Of a stretch of DNA of 36,560 nt, positions 17,542 through 27,217 are shown piece after piece (positions within the stretch are counted from its first letter, which is position 1; each line of letters starts with the position of its first letter). The notes below the pieces were generated by a model. The model worked only from the letters and a program-made list of their open reading frames with translations, did no database searches and was not told the DNA's origin. The translations under genes were made by a program, and so were the position numbers. Source of the stretch: Thermomicrobiales bacterium (GTDB lineage Bacteria > Chloroflexota > Chloroflexia > Thermomicrobiales > UBA6265); contig JAICKJ010000003.1 of assembly GCA_025928015.1 (NCBI GenBank), forward strand, positions 1 to 36,560, in the 5' to 3' direction.

Positions 17542-18867
17542 ATGAGCGATCTCGTCCTGCGACACGGGTGGGTCATCGACCCGGCGAACGGCATCGACGG
17601 CGTCACGGACGTCCTGATCCGCGACGGGACGATTGTGGCGGTTGGCGAGGTCGGCGAGACGCCCGGCGTGCCCGACTATGACGCGACCGGGCTGGTCGTC
17701 TGCCCGGGGCTGATCGACGTCCACGTCCATCTCCGCGTGCCGGGGTTCGAGCAGAAGGAGACGCTCGCGACCGGGACCGCCGCCGCGGCCGCCGGCGGCT
17801 TCACGACCGTCTGCTGCATGCCGAACACGAAGCCGGCGCTCGACTCGCCCGAAGTGGTCGAGGATCTGCAGCACCGCATCCGGCGCGAGGCAGCGATCCG
17901 CGTGCTGCCGATCGCGACGATCACCCGCGGCCGCTCAGGCGGCGAGGCGGTCGATTTCGCGGCGCTCGCCGATGCCGGCGTGATCGGCTTTTCGGACGAT
18001 GGCGACACGACCGCGAACAGCGCGATCATGCGGCAGGCGCTGGAAGCCTCGAAGGAACTTGGCCTCCCGGTCATCGTCCACTGCGAGGACAAGGCTCTGG
18101 CGTCCGGCGCGATGAACGAGGGCGACGTCTCCCGCCGCCTCGGCATCACGGGCATCCCCTCGGAGGCGGAAGAGATCATCATCGCCCGCGACCTGATCCT
18201 GGCCGAGCTGACCGGTGGCTGGCTGCACGTCTGCCACGTCAGCAGCGCGCGCGGGGTCGCGTTGATCCGCGAGGCGAAGCGGCGCGGCGTTCACGTCACC
18301 GCCGAGGCGATGCCGCACCACCTGACGATGGACGACGAGTGGGTGGCCGGCTCGCGTCACCTGCTCAACGTGAGTGAGCCGGACGGGCGGTCGGGCGAGC
18401 CGGCCGATCCGAACACCAAGGTCAATCCGCCACTGCGGACGGCGCTGGACACCCGCGCGGTCCTCACCGGGCTGCTCGATGGCACGCTCGACTGCCTCGC
18501 GACCGACCACGCGCCCCATGCGGCGCCGGAGAAGCAGGGCAGCAGCTATGAAAACGCCGCCTTCGGGATGAGCGGCTCGGAATTTGCGCTGCCACTGACG
18601 CTCGCGCTCGTCCGCGCCGGGCATCTCTCGCTTTCCGAGCTGATCTCGAAATGGACGGTCGAGCCGGCGAAGCTCCTGGCGGGTGAGCGTGGCTCGTTGA
18701 CGCCGGGCGTCGCTGCCGACATGACCGTCTTCGACCCGGACGCGGCCTGGACGGTCTGCGCCGAGAACCTGAAGACGAAGAGCCCGAACACACCGCTGCT
18801 CGGCATGACGATGCGCGGGCAGGTGAAACTGACGTTGGTCGATGGAGAGGAGCGCTATCGTGCCTGA
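17542..18867 (+). CDS. pyrC: Dihydroorotase
   Basis: GLIDVHVHLRVPGFEQKE, CLATDHAPHAAPEK, SGSEFALPL; start MSDLVLRHGWVIDPANG. Confidence 0.95.
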   Translation: MSDLVLRHGWVIDPANGIDGVTDVLIRDGTIVAVGEVGETPGVPDYDATGLVVCPGLIDVHVHLRVPGFEQKETLATGTAAAAAGGFTTVCCMPNTKPALDSPEVVEDLQHRIRREAAIRVLPIATITRGRSGGEAVDFAALADAGVIGFSDDGDTTANSAIMRQALEASKELGLPVIVHCEDKALASGAMNEGDVSRRLGITGIPSEAEEIIIARDLILAELTGGWLHVCHVSSARGVALIREAKRRGVHVTAEAMPHHLTMDDEWVAGSRHLLNVSEPDGRSGEPADPNTKVNPPLRTALDTRAVLTGLLDGTLDCLATDHAPHAAPEKQGSSYENAAFGMSGSEFALPLTLALVRAGHLSLSELISKWTVEPAKLLAGERGSLTPGVAADMTVFDPDAAWTVCAENLKTKSPNTPLLGMTMRGQVKLTLVDGEERYRA

Positions 18868-20029
18868 GCAAACGACCGTGGACCGGCCCCGGGCCGACAC
18901 CCAGACGAAGCGCTACCGGCCGGCGACCGATGCCGCGATCGCGCTGGCGGACGGCGCCGTCTTTCGCGGCACCGCCTTCGGGGCGTCGGTCGATGGTGCC
19001 GGCGAGGTCGTCTTCACGACGACGATGACCGGCTACCAGGAGGTCTGCACCGATCCCTCCTTCCGTGGCCAGATCGTCTGCATGACCTACCCATTGATCG
19101 GCAACTACGGGCTGACGGACGCGTTCGATGAGTCGCGCCAACCGTGGATCGCCGGTTTGATCGTCCGCGAATATGCCGAGCAGCCGTCCAACTACCAATC
19201 GGATGAGACGATCGATCACTACCTCAAGCGGCATGGCATCCCAGGCATCGCCGCCGTCGATACCCGGGCGCTCACGCGGCACATTCGGTCGGTCGGCGAT
19301 ACCCGCGCCGCGCTCGTCCACAATACGACGGAGCTGAGCGACGACGATCTGATTGCGCGAGCGGAGACGGCGCCGCTGCCCGGCGAGCTGGAAGTCGTCG
19401 AAGAGGTCCGGGCGCCGGAGATTGAGACGTTCGGTCCGGAGGACGGCCCCTCGGTCGTCGTCGTCGATTGCGGCGTCAAGCGGAACATCGTCCGTTCGCT
19501 CGTCGAGCGCGGCGCTCGCGTCACGGTCGTGCCCTATGGCACGCCCTATGAGCAGATCAAGGCGCTCGCGCCCGATGGCGTCATCGTCTCACCCGGGCCA
19601 GGCGATCCGGCCAATCTCGATGACGGGCTGGACGTCGTGCGCGGGCTGCTGGCGGACGAGACACCGTATTTCGGCATCTGCCTCGGCCACCAGTTGCTGG
19701 CGCGGGCGATCGGCGCGGAGACGTCCAAGCTCAAGTTCGGCCATCGCGGCGGCAACCAGCCGGTGCGGGACGAGCGGACCGGCCACGTCACCATCACGGC
19801 GCAAAACCACAGTTACCAGGTCGATGGCGCGACGCTGCCAACGCATGGCGGCTGGCAGATCGCGCTGATCAATCTCAACGACGGCTCGGTCGAGGGTCTG
19901 GCGCACGAGACGCTGCCGGTCCTCTCGGTCCAGTTCCATCCGGAGGCCGCGCCCGGGCCGCGCGACAACGGGAAACTCTTCGATCAATTCTTGAATCTGA
20001 TCTCGAGCCGGTCGACGGCGACGCGGTAA
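18860..20029 (+). CDS. carA: Carbamoyl-phosphate synthase small subunit
   Basis: GTG start (VPEQTTVDRP), PYFGICLGHQLLARAIG glutaminase Cys, SVQFHPEAAPGPRD; overlaps the pyrC end. Confidence 0.95.
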   Translation: MPEQTTVDRPRADTQTKRYRPATDAAIALADGAVFRGTAFGASVDGAGEVVFTTTMTGYQEVCTDPSFRGQIVCMTYPLIGNYGLTDAFDESRQPWIAGLIVREYAEQPSNYQSDETIDHYLKRHGIPGIAAVDTRALTRHIRSVGDTRAALVHNTTELSDDDLIARAETAPLPGELEVVEEVRAPEIETFGPEDGPSVVVVDCGVKRNIVRSLVERGARVTVVPYGTPYEQIKALAPDGVIVSPGPGDPANLDDGLDVVRGLLADETPYFGICLGHQLLARAIGAETSKLKFGHRGGNQPVRDERTGHVTITAQNHSYQVDGATLPTHGGWQIALINLNDGSVEGLAHETLPVLSVQFHPEAAPGPRDNGKLFDQFLNLISSRSTATR

Positions 20030-20042
20030 GCCGCATCAGTTC

Positions 20043-23000
20043 ATGCACGGGGGAAACGGGTTGGAAGGACCAGCTTCGGGGGAAACGCGCGCCAGAAGCG
20101 TGCTGGTGATCGGCTCGGGTCCGATCGTCATCGGCCAGGCGGCGGAATTCGACTACGCGGGCACGCAGGCCTGTCGCGCGCTGCGGGAGGAGGGGATCCG
20201 GACGATCCTCGTCAACTCCAACCCGGCGACGATCATGACCGATGAGGACATCGCCGACGCGGTCTACATCGAGCCGCTGACGCCCGACGTCATCCGCCGC
20301 GTCATCCAGCGAGAACGGCCGGACGGTCTGTTGCCGACGCTCGGCGGGCAGACGGGGCTGAATCTCGCGGTCGAAGTCTCGCGGCTCGGCATCCTCGAGC
20401 GCTATGGGGTCCGCCTGCTCGGCACGCCGCTCGAGGCGATCGAGAAGGCCGAGGACCGCGCACTCTTCAAGCAACTGCTGAATGACATCGGCGAGCCTGA
20501 AGTCTCGAGCGCGATCGTCCACAATCTCGACGAGGCCCACGCCTTCGCCGCGACGACGCCGTTGCCACTCGTCATCCGTCCGGCCTACACGCTTGGTGGC
20601 ACCGGCGGCGGCGTCGCGACGACGCCCGAGGAGCTGGACCGGATCGTCACCTCCGGCCTCAATGCCAGTCCGATTCATCAGATCCTGCTCGATCGCTCGC
20701 TTCTCGGCTGGAAGGAGCTCGAGTACGAGGTGATGCGCGACGGCGCCGATACCTGCATCACCATCTGCAACATGGAAAACATCGATCCGATGGGCGTCCA
20801 CACCGGCGACAGCATCGTCGTCGCGCCGTCGCAGACGCTCACCGATCGCGAATACCAGATGCTGCGCACGTCGGCGTTGAAGATCATCCGGGCGCTCGGG
20901 ATCGAGGGCGGCTGCAACGTCCAGTTCGCGCTCGATCCGTACACCGAGGACTACGCCGTCATCGAGGTCAACCCGCGCGTCAGCCGCTCGTCGGCGCTGG
21001 CCTCGAAGGCGACCGGCTACCCGATCGCCCGCATGTCGGCCAAGATCGCGATCGGCAAGCGGCTCGACGAGTTGACGAACGCGGTGACCGGCAAGACGAC
21101 GGCCGCCTTCGAGCCGGCGCTGGATTACGTCGTCGCCAAGATCCCCCGCTGGCCGTTCGACAAGTTCCCGAAGGGGAATCGCGCCATCTCCACCCAGATG
21201 AAGGCGACCGGCGAGGTGATGGCGATCGACCGCTCGTTCGAGGGCGCGATCCAGAAGGCCGCGCGCTCGCTGGAGACCACCGCCAAGGATCTCCTCTGGG
21301 AGCACCCGTCCTGGCAGGACGATGACGAGCTCGTGCTGGCGAAGATCAAGACCCCCAACGACCTCCGCCTCTGGGCAGTGATGGCCGCGCTCCGCCGTGG
21401 CGTCAGTGTCGAGCAAATCCACGAGCTGAGCGCGATCGATCGGTGGTTCCTGTGGAAGCTGGAGGGGCTGGTCGCGCTGGAGCGCAAGCTGGCCAAGGGC
21501 ATCCCGACGCCCGACCTGCTCTGGCGGGCGAAGCGCAGCGGCTTCTCCGACAGGCAAATCGCCCAGCTGGGCGGCGTCGCGGCCAAGGTGATCACGGGTG
21601 AGCGCCGCAAGCTCGGCATGAGCCCGGTCTACAAGATGGTCGATACCTGCGCCGGCGAGTTCGCCGCCGCCACGCCCTACTTCTACTCGACCTATGAGGA
21701 GGAGGACGAGGCCGAGCCGCTGGCGGGCAAGCGGGCGGTCGTCGTCGGCTCGGGGCCGATCCGGATCGGGCAGGGGATCGAGTTCGACTACTGCTCGGTG
21801 CAGGCGTCGCGCTCGCTGCGGGAGGCCGGCGTCGCCTCGATCATGGTCAATTCCAACCCGGAGACCGTCTCGACCGACTTCGACGCCTCCGACCGCCTCT
21901 ACTTCGAGCCGCTCGACAGCGAAAGCGTCGAGGAAATCCTGCGCCACGAGGCGGGACCCGGCTGCGACCTCCCGCCGATGATCGTCCAGTTCGGCGGGCA
22001 GACGGCGATCAATCTGGCCGCGCCACTCAGCGCGGCCGGCGCGCCGATCCTCGGCAGCTCGCTCGACTCGATCGATCTGGCGGAGGACCGCGAGCGCTTC
22101 GAGGCGTTCCTGCGCGAGTTGAACATCCCGGAGCCGGCCGGTGCGGCCGTCACCTCGTTGCGCGACGCTGAGCAGGTCGCTGCGCGGATCGGCTACCCGG
22201 TCCTCGTTCGGCCCTCCTACGTCCTCGGCGGGCGGGCGATGGAGGTCGTCTACGGCGCGGACCAGCTCGCCCGCTACATCCGCAACCAGGCGACGCTCAC
22301 GCCGGAGCACCCGGTGCTGGTCGACAAGTACCTGCTCGGCAAGGAAGTCGAAGTCGACGCGATCTGCGACGGCACGGACGTCCTTATCCCCGGCATCATG
22401 GAGCACATCGAGCGCGCCGGCGTCCACTCCGGCGACTCCTTCGCCGTCTATCCGGGCGTCAACCTCTTCCCGACCGAGGTCGAGACGATCGTCGATTACA
22501 CGACGCGGATCGCGCTCGGACTGAACGCGCGCGGGCTGATCAACATCCAGTACGTCATCCACCGGGGCCGCATCTACGTCCTCGAGGTCAACCCGCGCTC
22601 GTCGCGCACCGTGCCGTTCCTGAGCAAGGCGACCGGCGTGCCGATGGTCAAGCTGGCGACCGGCATCATGCTCGGCCAGTCGCTCAAGGAGCAGGGGTAC
22701 GAAGGCGGCCTCTGGCCACGCCAGCCGCTCTACGCGGTCAAGGCGCCGGTCTTCTCGATGGCCAAGCTGAGCGGGGTGGAGACGCACCTCGGTCCGGAGA
22801 TGAAATCGACGGGCGAGGTGATGGGGACCGACCGCTCGTTCGAAGCAGCCTTCTTCAAGGCGCTGATCGCCGCGCGGCTGGCGTTGCCGCCGCACGGCTC
22901 GATCCTGGTCACGCTCGCCGACGAGGACAAGGCCGACGCGCTGGAGATGATCAACCAGCTCGTCCAGCTCGGCTACAAGCTCTATGCGACCGAGGGCACG

Positions 23001-23306
23001 GCGGCGCTGATCGAGCGGAACAACATGCCGGTCCAGATGGTCACCAAGCGCATCGGGCGCGGCAAGCCGGATATGCTGGACGTCATCCTCGACGGCACGG
23101 TCGATGGCGTTATCAACACGCCGGGGCCAGCCGACAAGGAGATCCTCGACGGCTTCGAGATCCGTCGCGCGGCGGTCGAGCGCGGTATCCCCTGCATCAC
23201 CTCGGTCGATACGGCAACAATGATGGTCAAGGCAATGATGCAGGCGGGCGAGGTCTACACGGTCGAGCCGATCGGCTCCTACCGGCGGAAAGGGTTCGGG
23301 TACTAG
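20043..23306 (+). CDS. carB: Carbamoyl-phosphate synthase large subunit
   Basis: 1087 aa; LVIGSGPIVIGQAAEFDYAGTQA and second-half VVGSGPIRIGQGIEFDYCSVQA duplicated ATP-grasp halves; MGS-like C-terminus. Confidence 0.97.
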   Translation: MHGGNGLEGPASGETRARSVLVIGSGPIVIGQAAEFDYAGTQACRALREEGIRTILVNSNPATIMTDEDIADAVYIEPLTPDVIRRVIQRERPDGLLPTLGGQTGLNLAVEVSRLGILERYGVRLLGTPLEAIEKAEDRALFKQLLNDIGEPEVSSAIVHNLDEAHAFAATTPLPLVIRPAYTLGGTGGGVATTPEELDRIVTSGLNASPIHQILLDRSLLGWKELEYEVMRDGADTCITICNMENIDPMGVHTGDSIVVAPSQTLTDREYQMLRTSALKIIRALGIEGGCNVQFALDPYTEDYAVIEVNPRVSRSSALASKATGYPIARMSAKIAIGKRLDELTNAVTGKTTAAFEPALDYVVAKIPRWPFDKFPKGNRAISTQMKATGEVMAIDRSFEGAIQKAARSLETTAKDLLWEHPSWQDDDELVLAKIKTPNDLRLWAVMAALRRGVSVEQIHELSAIDRWFLWKLEGLVALERKLAKGIPTPDLLWRAKRSGFSDRQIAQLGGVAAKVITGERRKLGMSPVYKMVDTCAGEFAAATPYFYSTYEEEDEAEPLAGKRAVVVGSGPIRIGQGIEFDYCSVQASRSLREAGVASIMVNSNPETVSTDFDASDRLYFEPLDSESVEEILRHEAGPGCDLPPMIVQFGGQTAINLAAPLSAAGAPILGSSLDSIDLAEDRERFEAFLRELNIPEPAGAAVTSLRDAEQVAARIGYPVLVRPSYVLGGRAMEVVYGADQLARYIRNQATLTPEHPVLVDKYLLGKEVEVDAICDGTDVLIPGIMEHIERAGVHSGDSFAVYPGVNLFPTEVETIVDYTTRIALGLNARGLINIQYVIHRGRIYVLEVNPRSSRTVPFLSKATGVPMVKLATGIMLGQSLKEQGYEGGLWPRQPLYAVKAPVFSMAKLSGVETHLGPEMKSTGEVMGTDRSFEAAFFKALIAARLALPPHGSILVTLADEDKADALEMINQLVQLGYKLYATEGTAALIERNNMPVQMVTKRIGRGKPDMLDVILDGTVDGVINTPGPADKEILDGFEIRRAAVERGIPCITSVDTATMMVKAMMQAGEVYTVEPIGSYRRKGFGY

Positions 23307-23311
23307 CGGGC

Positions 23312-24145
23312 ATGACGCCAACGACGACGATGCAATCAGCCGCCGGCGCGACCATGCGGCCGCGCGAGTTCCTGGCCGAATTGCTTGCCATCGAGCCGGT
23401 GATGGGTGACAGCGCGATCCTGACATTCACCGCGCCGGAAGGCTTCGCGAAGGCGGTCGGCGCAGGGCAGTTCCTCGATAGCCTCTGCCGGCCCGAGAGC
23501 GCCCACGATCCGCTCCTGCGCCGTCCTTATTCGATCTGTTCGGTCGATCGGGCGCGGAACACCTTCACGATCCTCGTCCGCCCGTACGGCCGGGGCAGCG
23601 CCTGGCTCATCAACCAGCCGGTCGGCACGCTGATCGACACCCTCGGCCCGCTCGGCAACCGGTTCGAGGTGCAGCCCAAGACCAACCGGCTGTTGCTGGT
23701 CGCCGGCGGCGTCGGCGCCGCACCACTCGTCTTGCTGGCCGAGGAAGCCGTCCGGCGCGGGCAGAGCGTGGCGTACATGATGGGGGCGCAGAACGCCGAG
23801 GGGCTGCTTCCGGCACATGTCTTGCCGGAGGAGGTCGAATACGTGGTCGCGACCGACGACGGCAGCGCCGGCGCGAAGGGGTTCGTGACCGATCTGGTCG
23901 GCGAATACCTGCGCTGGGCCGACCAGGTCTTTGCCTGCGGCCCGGAGCCGATGTTCCGCTCCCTGCGGCGGGTCGTGCTCGCCAACCGGATCGGCAATGC
24001 GCCACCGGTCCAGGTCTCACTGGAGCGGACGATGGCCTGCGGGCTCGGCGCCTGTCTCGGCTGCGTCGTCGAGACGAAGCACGGTATGCGGACGTCGTGC
24101 GTGCAGGGCCCGGTCTACGACATGGACGAGGTGATCTGGTCATGA
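23312..24145 (+). CDS. pyrK: Dihydroorotate dehydrogenase electron transfer subunit
   Basis: FAD-binding RRPYSICSVD, LLLVAGGVGAAPLVLLA, C-terminal Cys cluster CGLGACLGCVV...TSCVQGPVYDMDEV. Confidence 0.93.
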   Translation: MTPTTTMQSAAGATMRPREFLAELLAIEPVMGDSAILTFTAPEGFAKAVGAGQFLDSLCRPESAHDPLLRRPYSICSVDRARNTFTILVRPYGRGSAWLINQPVGTLIDTLGPLGNRFEVQPKTNRLLLVAGGVGAAPLVLLAEEAVRRGQSVAYMMGAQNAEGLLPAHVLPEEVEYVVATDDGSAGAKGFVTDLVGEYLRWADQVFACGPEPMFRSLRRVVLANRIGNAPPVQVSLERTMACGLGACLGCVVETKHGMRTSCVQGPVYDMDEVIWS

Positions 24146-25143
24146 GCGAAGCGCTCGCCGCACCCGATACCACCGTCGATCTCGCGCCGCGCAACCCACG
24201 CGAGCTGGTCCTGCGCAACCCGGTGATGGCCGCTTCCGGCTGTTTCGGCTACGGCCAGGAGTATGCCCAGATCATCGACGTGCAGCGGCTCGGCGCCTTC
24301 GTCTCCAAGGGCATCACGCCCAAGCCGCGCGCCGGCAATGCCATGCCGCGCATCGCCGAGACGCCGGCCGGGATGCTGAACGCGATCGGCTTGCAGAACC
24401 CCGGCATCCGCGGCTTTCTCAAGAAGTATCCGCCGATCTGGCAGCACTGGCAGGTGCCGGCGATCGTCAACATCTCCGCCGAGGCGGTCGACGACTACGC
24501 GATGATGGCGCGGCTGCTCGACGAGGCCCCTGGTGTCGCCGGGATCGAGGTCAACATCTCCTGCCCGAACATCGCCGCCGGCGGCTACTGCTTCGGCTGG
24601 GATCCGGAGATGTCGGCCGACGTCACCCGCGCCGTGCGCGCGGCGACGACGCTGCCGGTCATCGTCAAGCTCAGCCCCGGCGCGCTCGACATCATCGGCG
24701 TGGCGCAAGCGGTCGAGGAGGCCGGCGCGGACGCGATCTCGCTCATCAACACCCTCGTCGGCATGACGATCGACACGCGGACGCGCCGCCCGGTGCTGGC
24801 GAACGTCACCGGCGGCCTCTCAGGTCCCGCCATCCGCCCGGTCGCGGTGCGCATGGTCTACCAGGTCGCCGCGGCGGTGAAGGTACCAATCATCGGCATC
24901 GGCGGCATCGCCTCGCTCAATGACGCGCTGGAGTTCTTCCTCGCCGGCGCCAGCGCGATTCAGGTCGGCACCGCGCTCTTCGTCCAGCCGGGCATCCTGA
25001 TGCGCCTGATCGACGAGATCGAGGCGTACCTGGCGGCGAACGGCCTCAATCAGCTCGGTGAGCTGGTCGGCCGCGCCCATCCTGCCCACCGCGCGGACGT
25101 CACGGCCGATAGTGATGTCGCCCTGGCGGTTGCGGAAGGGTGA
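24142..25143 (+). CDS. pyrD: Dihydroorotate dehydrogenase catalytic subunit (class 1B)
   Basis: ATG at 24142 overlapping the pyrK stop; NPVMAASGCFGYG, VNISCPNIAAGG, ISLINTLVGM, IIGIGGIASLNDALEFFLAGASAIQVGTA. Confidence 0.95.
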   Translation: MSEALAAPDTTVDLAPRNPRELVLRNPVMAASGCFGYGQEYAQIIDVQRLGAFVSKGITPKPRAGNAMPRIAETPAGMLNAIGLQNPGIRGFLKKYPPIWQHWQVPAIVNISAEAVDDYAMMARLLDEAPGVAGIEVNISCPNIAAGGYCFGWDPEMSADVTRAVRAATTLPVIVKLSPGALDIIGVAQAVEEAGADAISLINTLVGMTIDTRTRRPVLANVTGGLSGPAIRPVAVRMVYQVAAAVKVPIIGIGGIASLNDALEFFLAGASAIQVGTALFVQPGILMRLIDEIEAYLAANGLNQLGELVGRAHPAHRADVTADSDVALAVAEG

Positions 25144-26195
25144 AGTTCCTCTACGCGCTGCTGATCATGGTGCCGGTCACCGTCGTGCTCAAGTACGCGG
25201 GCATCGGCGGTCACGCGGTCCTCTTCGTCTGTTCCGCGCTCGCGCTCATCCCGCTGGCGGCCGTCCTTGGCCGCGCGACCGATGACGTCTCGATCTACAC
25301 CGGGCAGCGGATCGGCGGCTTGCTCAACGCGACGCTCGGCAATGCCGCCGAGCTGATCATTACGATTGTCGCGCTGCGCGAGGGCCTGGTCGAGGTCGTC
25401 AAGGCGAGCATCGCCGGCTCGATCATCGGCAACATGCTGTTCGTCCTCGGCTTCTCCGTTCTCTTCGGCGGCCTGAAGCACGGCCGCCAGAAGTTCGACG
25501 CCCGCCACGCCTCGACCAACGCCTCGACAATGTCACTGGCGGTTCTGGCCCTGATCATCCCGGCCGTTTTTGCCCTCGGGAGCCCCAGGCATCGCCCGTC
25601 GGATAGCGACATCGTCCGCATCAGCGACGGCGTCGCGATCGTGCTCATCATCTTCTATGCGCTCTATCTGCTCTTCACGATCTTCGGCGGTTCGACGCCG
25701 GAGAGCGCGGCCGAGGAGGAGAGCGAGGGGCGGCTGAGCTTGCCGGTTGCGCTCGGCGTACTGGCCGTGGCGACCATCGCCATCGTCTTCATGAGCGAGA
25801 TCCTGGTCGGCGCGCTCGAGCCGACCGCCAAGGACTGGGACATGACCGAGCTCTTCGTCGGCGTCATGCTGGTGCCACTGGTCGGGAACATCGCCGAGCA
25901 CCTGGTCGCGGTCCAGATGGCGCTCAAGAACAAGATGGACCTGACATTTGGCATCGCGGTCGGCTCCGGCTTGCAGATCGCCCTCTTCGTCGCGCCGGTG
26001 CTGGTCCTGATCAGTCGCTTTGTCGGCCCCAACCCGATGACGCTCGTCTTCAATCCTTTCGAGATGATCGCGCTGATCGGCGCCGTGATCGTCGCGGTGA
26101 TGATCTCGGTCGATGGCGAGTCGAACTGGCTGGAGGGCGTCCAGCTCATTGGTTTGTATGCGATCCTCGCAATCGCCTTTTTTCTGGTGCCGTAA
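25140..26195 (+). CDS. Calcium/proton (cation) antiporter, CaCA/Cax type
   Basis: GTG start overlapping the pyrD stop; LNATLGNAAELIITIVALREGLVEVVKASIAGSIIGN and second-half GNIAEHLVAVQMALKNKMDLTFGIAVGSGLQIALFVAP duplicated motifs. Confidence 0.93.
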   Translation: MKFLYALLIMVPVTVVLKYAGIGGHAVLFVCSALALIPLAAVLGRATDDVSIYTGQRIGGLLNATLGNAAELIITIVALREGLVEVVKASIAGSIIGNMLFVLGFSVLFGGLKHGRQKFDARHASTNASTMSLAVLALIIPAVFALGSPRHRPSDSDIVRISDGVAIVLIIFYALYLLFTIFGGSTPESAAEEESEGRLSLPVALGVLAVATIAIVFMSEILVGALEPTAKDWDMTELFVGVMLVPLVGNIAEHLVAVQMALKNKMDLTFGIAVGSGLQIALFVAPVLVLISRFVGPNPMTLVFNPFEMIALIGAVIVAVMISVDGESNWLEGVQLIGLYAILAIAFFLVP

Positions 26196-26272
26196 TGCAG
26201 TGCGGTTGAGTCGAGCTGTCAGGAGTCCGACTGGCCGCCGCAGCGATTTGTCAATCGCCAATCACCATCGCT

Positions 26273-26386
26273 GTCATTCTGACCGGAGGGAAGAATCTCC
26301 CGCCGCAGCGGCTTACATGGCCAATAGAGACGCTCATGTTGGGCAACGACGAACGAGATGCTTCGCTCTGCGGAGCTCAGAATGAC
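26273..26386. repeat. Dispersed imperfect inverted-repeat element, copy C (shortened)
   Basis: Ends GTCATTCTGA / TCAGAATGAC; first 25 nt GTCATTCTGACCGGAGGGAAGAATC identical to copy D. Confidence 0.8.
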
Positions 26387-26453
26387 AGCCGGCAGAGGCG
26401 CGAATGATGGCACGATGTGGCCGAAGAAGGACCAATGGGGGAAAGGTTGATCA

Positions 26454-27032
26454 ATGACCCTGTTCGATGAAATGCGGGCGGTCGGCGCGCTGAAGGAGGG
26501 GCATTTCCTGCTCTCCTCCGGCCGTCACAGCGATGTATATGTCGAGAAATTCGACTTGCTGCGCAATCCGATGGCGACCTCACGCGTCTGTACCGGCTTT
26601 GCCGACCGCTTCCGCGACGAGCGGATCGACGTCGTCGTCGGCCCGACGACCGGCGGCATCCTGCTCGCCTTCGAGGTCGGGCGCCAGCTCGGCACGATGG
26701 CCGCTTACGCCGAGCGGGCGAGCGACGGCTCGACCGGGCGCGAAATCCGGCGGGGAACGACCTTCAAATCCGGCAGCCGCGTACTGGTCGTGGACGATAT
26801 CCTGACGACCGGCGGCTCGGTGCGCGAGACGCTGACGGTGCTGGAGCAGCATCCGGTCGAAGTCACCGCCGTCGCCGTGCTGGTCGATCGCAGCGCCGGC
26901 GCGACCCGCTTCGGCGATGTCCCGCTCTTCGCGCTCGCTTCTCAGAAGGTAGAGTCCTGGACGGCGGACGAATGCCCCCTCTGCAAACAGGGCATCCCGC
27001 TCGTCAAGCCCGGCACCACGGCCGTTTCCTGA
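26454..27032 (+). CDS. pyrE: Orotate phosphoribosyltransferase
   Basis: LKEGHFLLSSGRHSDVYVEKF, PRPP loop RVLVVDDILTTGGSVRETL. Confidence 0.93.
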   Translation: MTLFDEMRAVGALKEGHFLLSSGRHSDVYVEKFDLLRNPMATSRVCTGFADRFRDERIDVVVGPTTGGILLAFEVGRQLGTMAAYAERASDGSTGREIRRGTTFKSGSRVLVVDDILTTGGSVRETLTVLEQHPVEVTAVAVLVDRSAGATRFGDVPLFALASQKVESWTADECPLCKQGIPLVKPGTTAVS

Positions 27033-27049
27033 TTCCAGCCCGCTACGCG

Positions 27050-27187
27050 GTCATTCTGACCGGAGGGAAGAATCCCCCGGCGAAGCCGGTCCGCCGCAGC
27101 GGACATTCGTGGCCAACTAGAGCGTTTGCGGTGGCAGAGGAGTGTTTCGCGCGGGGATTCTTCGGCTCTGCGGAGCCTCAGAACGAC
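27050..27187. repeat. Dispersed imperfect inverted-repeat element, copy D
   Basis: Starts GTCATTCTGA and ends TCAGAACGAC; internal block shared with copies A and B. Confidence 0.8.
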
Positions 27188-27217
27188 GGGAAACGATCAT
27201 GCACGCGCGGGTGGTCG

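Noticed and set aside
19875-23426. 1183-aa minus-strand ORF opposite carA/carB
   Set aside because: Antisense to clearly conserved genes; its R/D/H-rich translation is the usual high-GC shadow ORF. Not reported as a gene.
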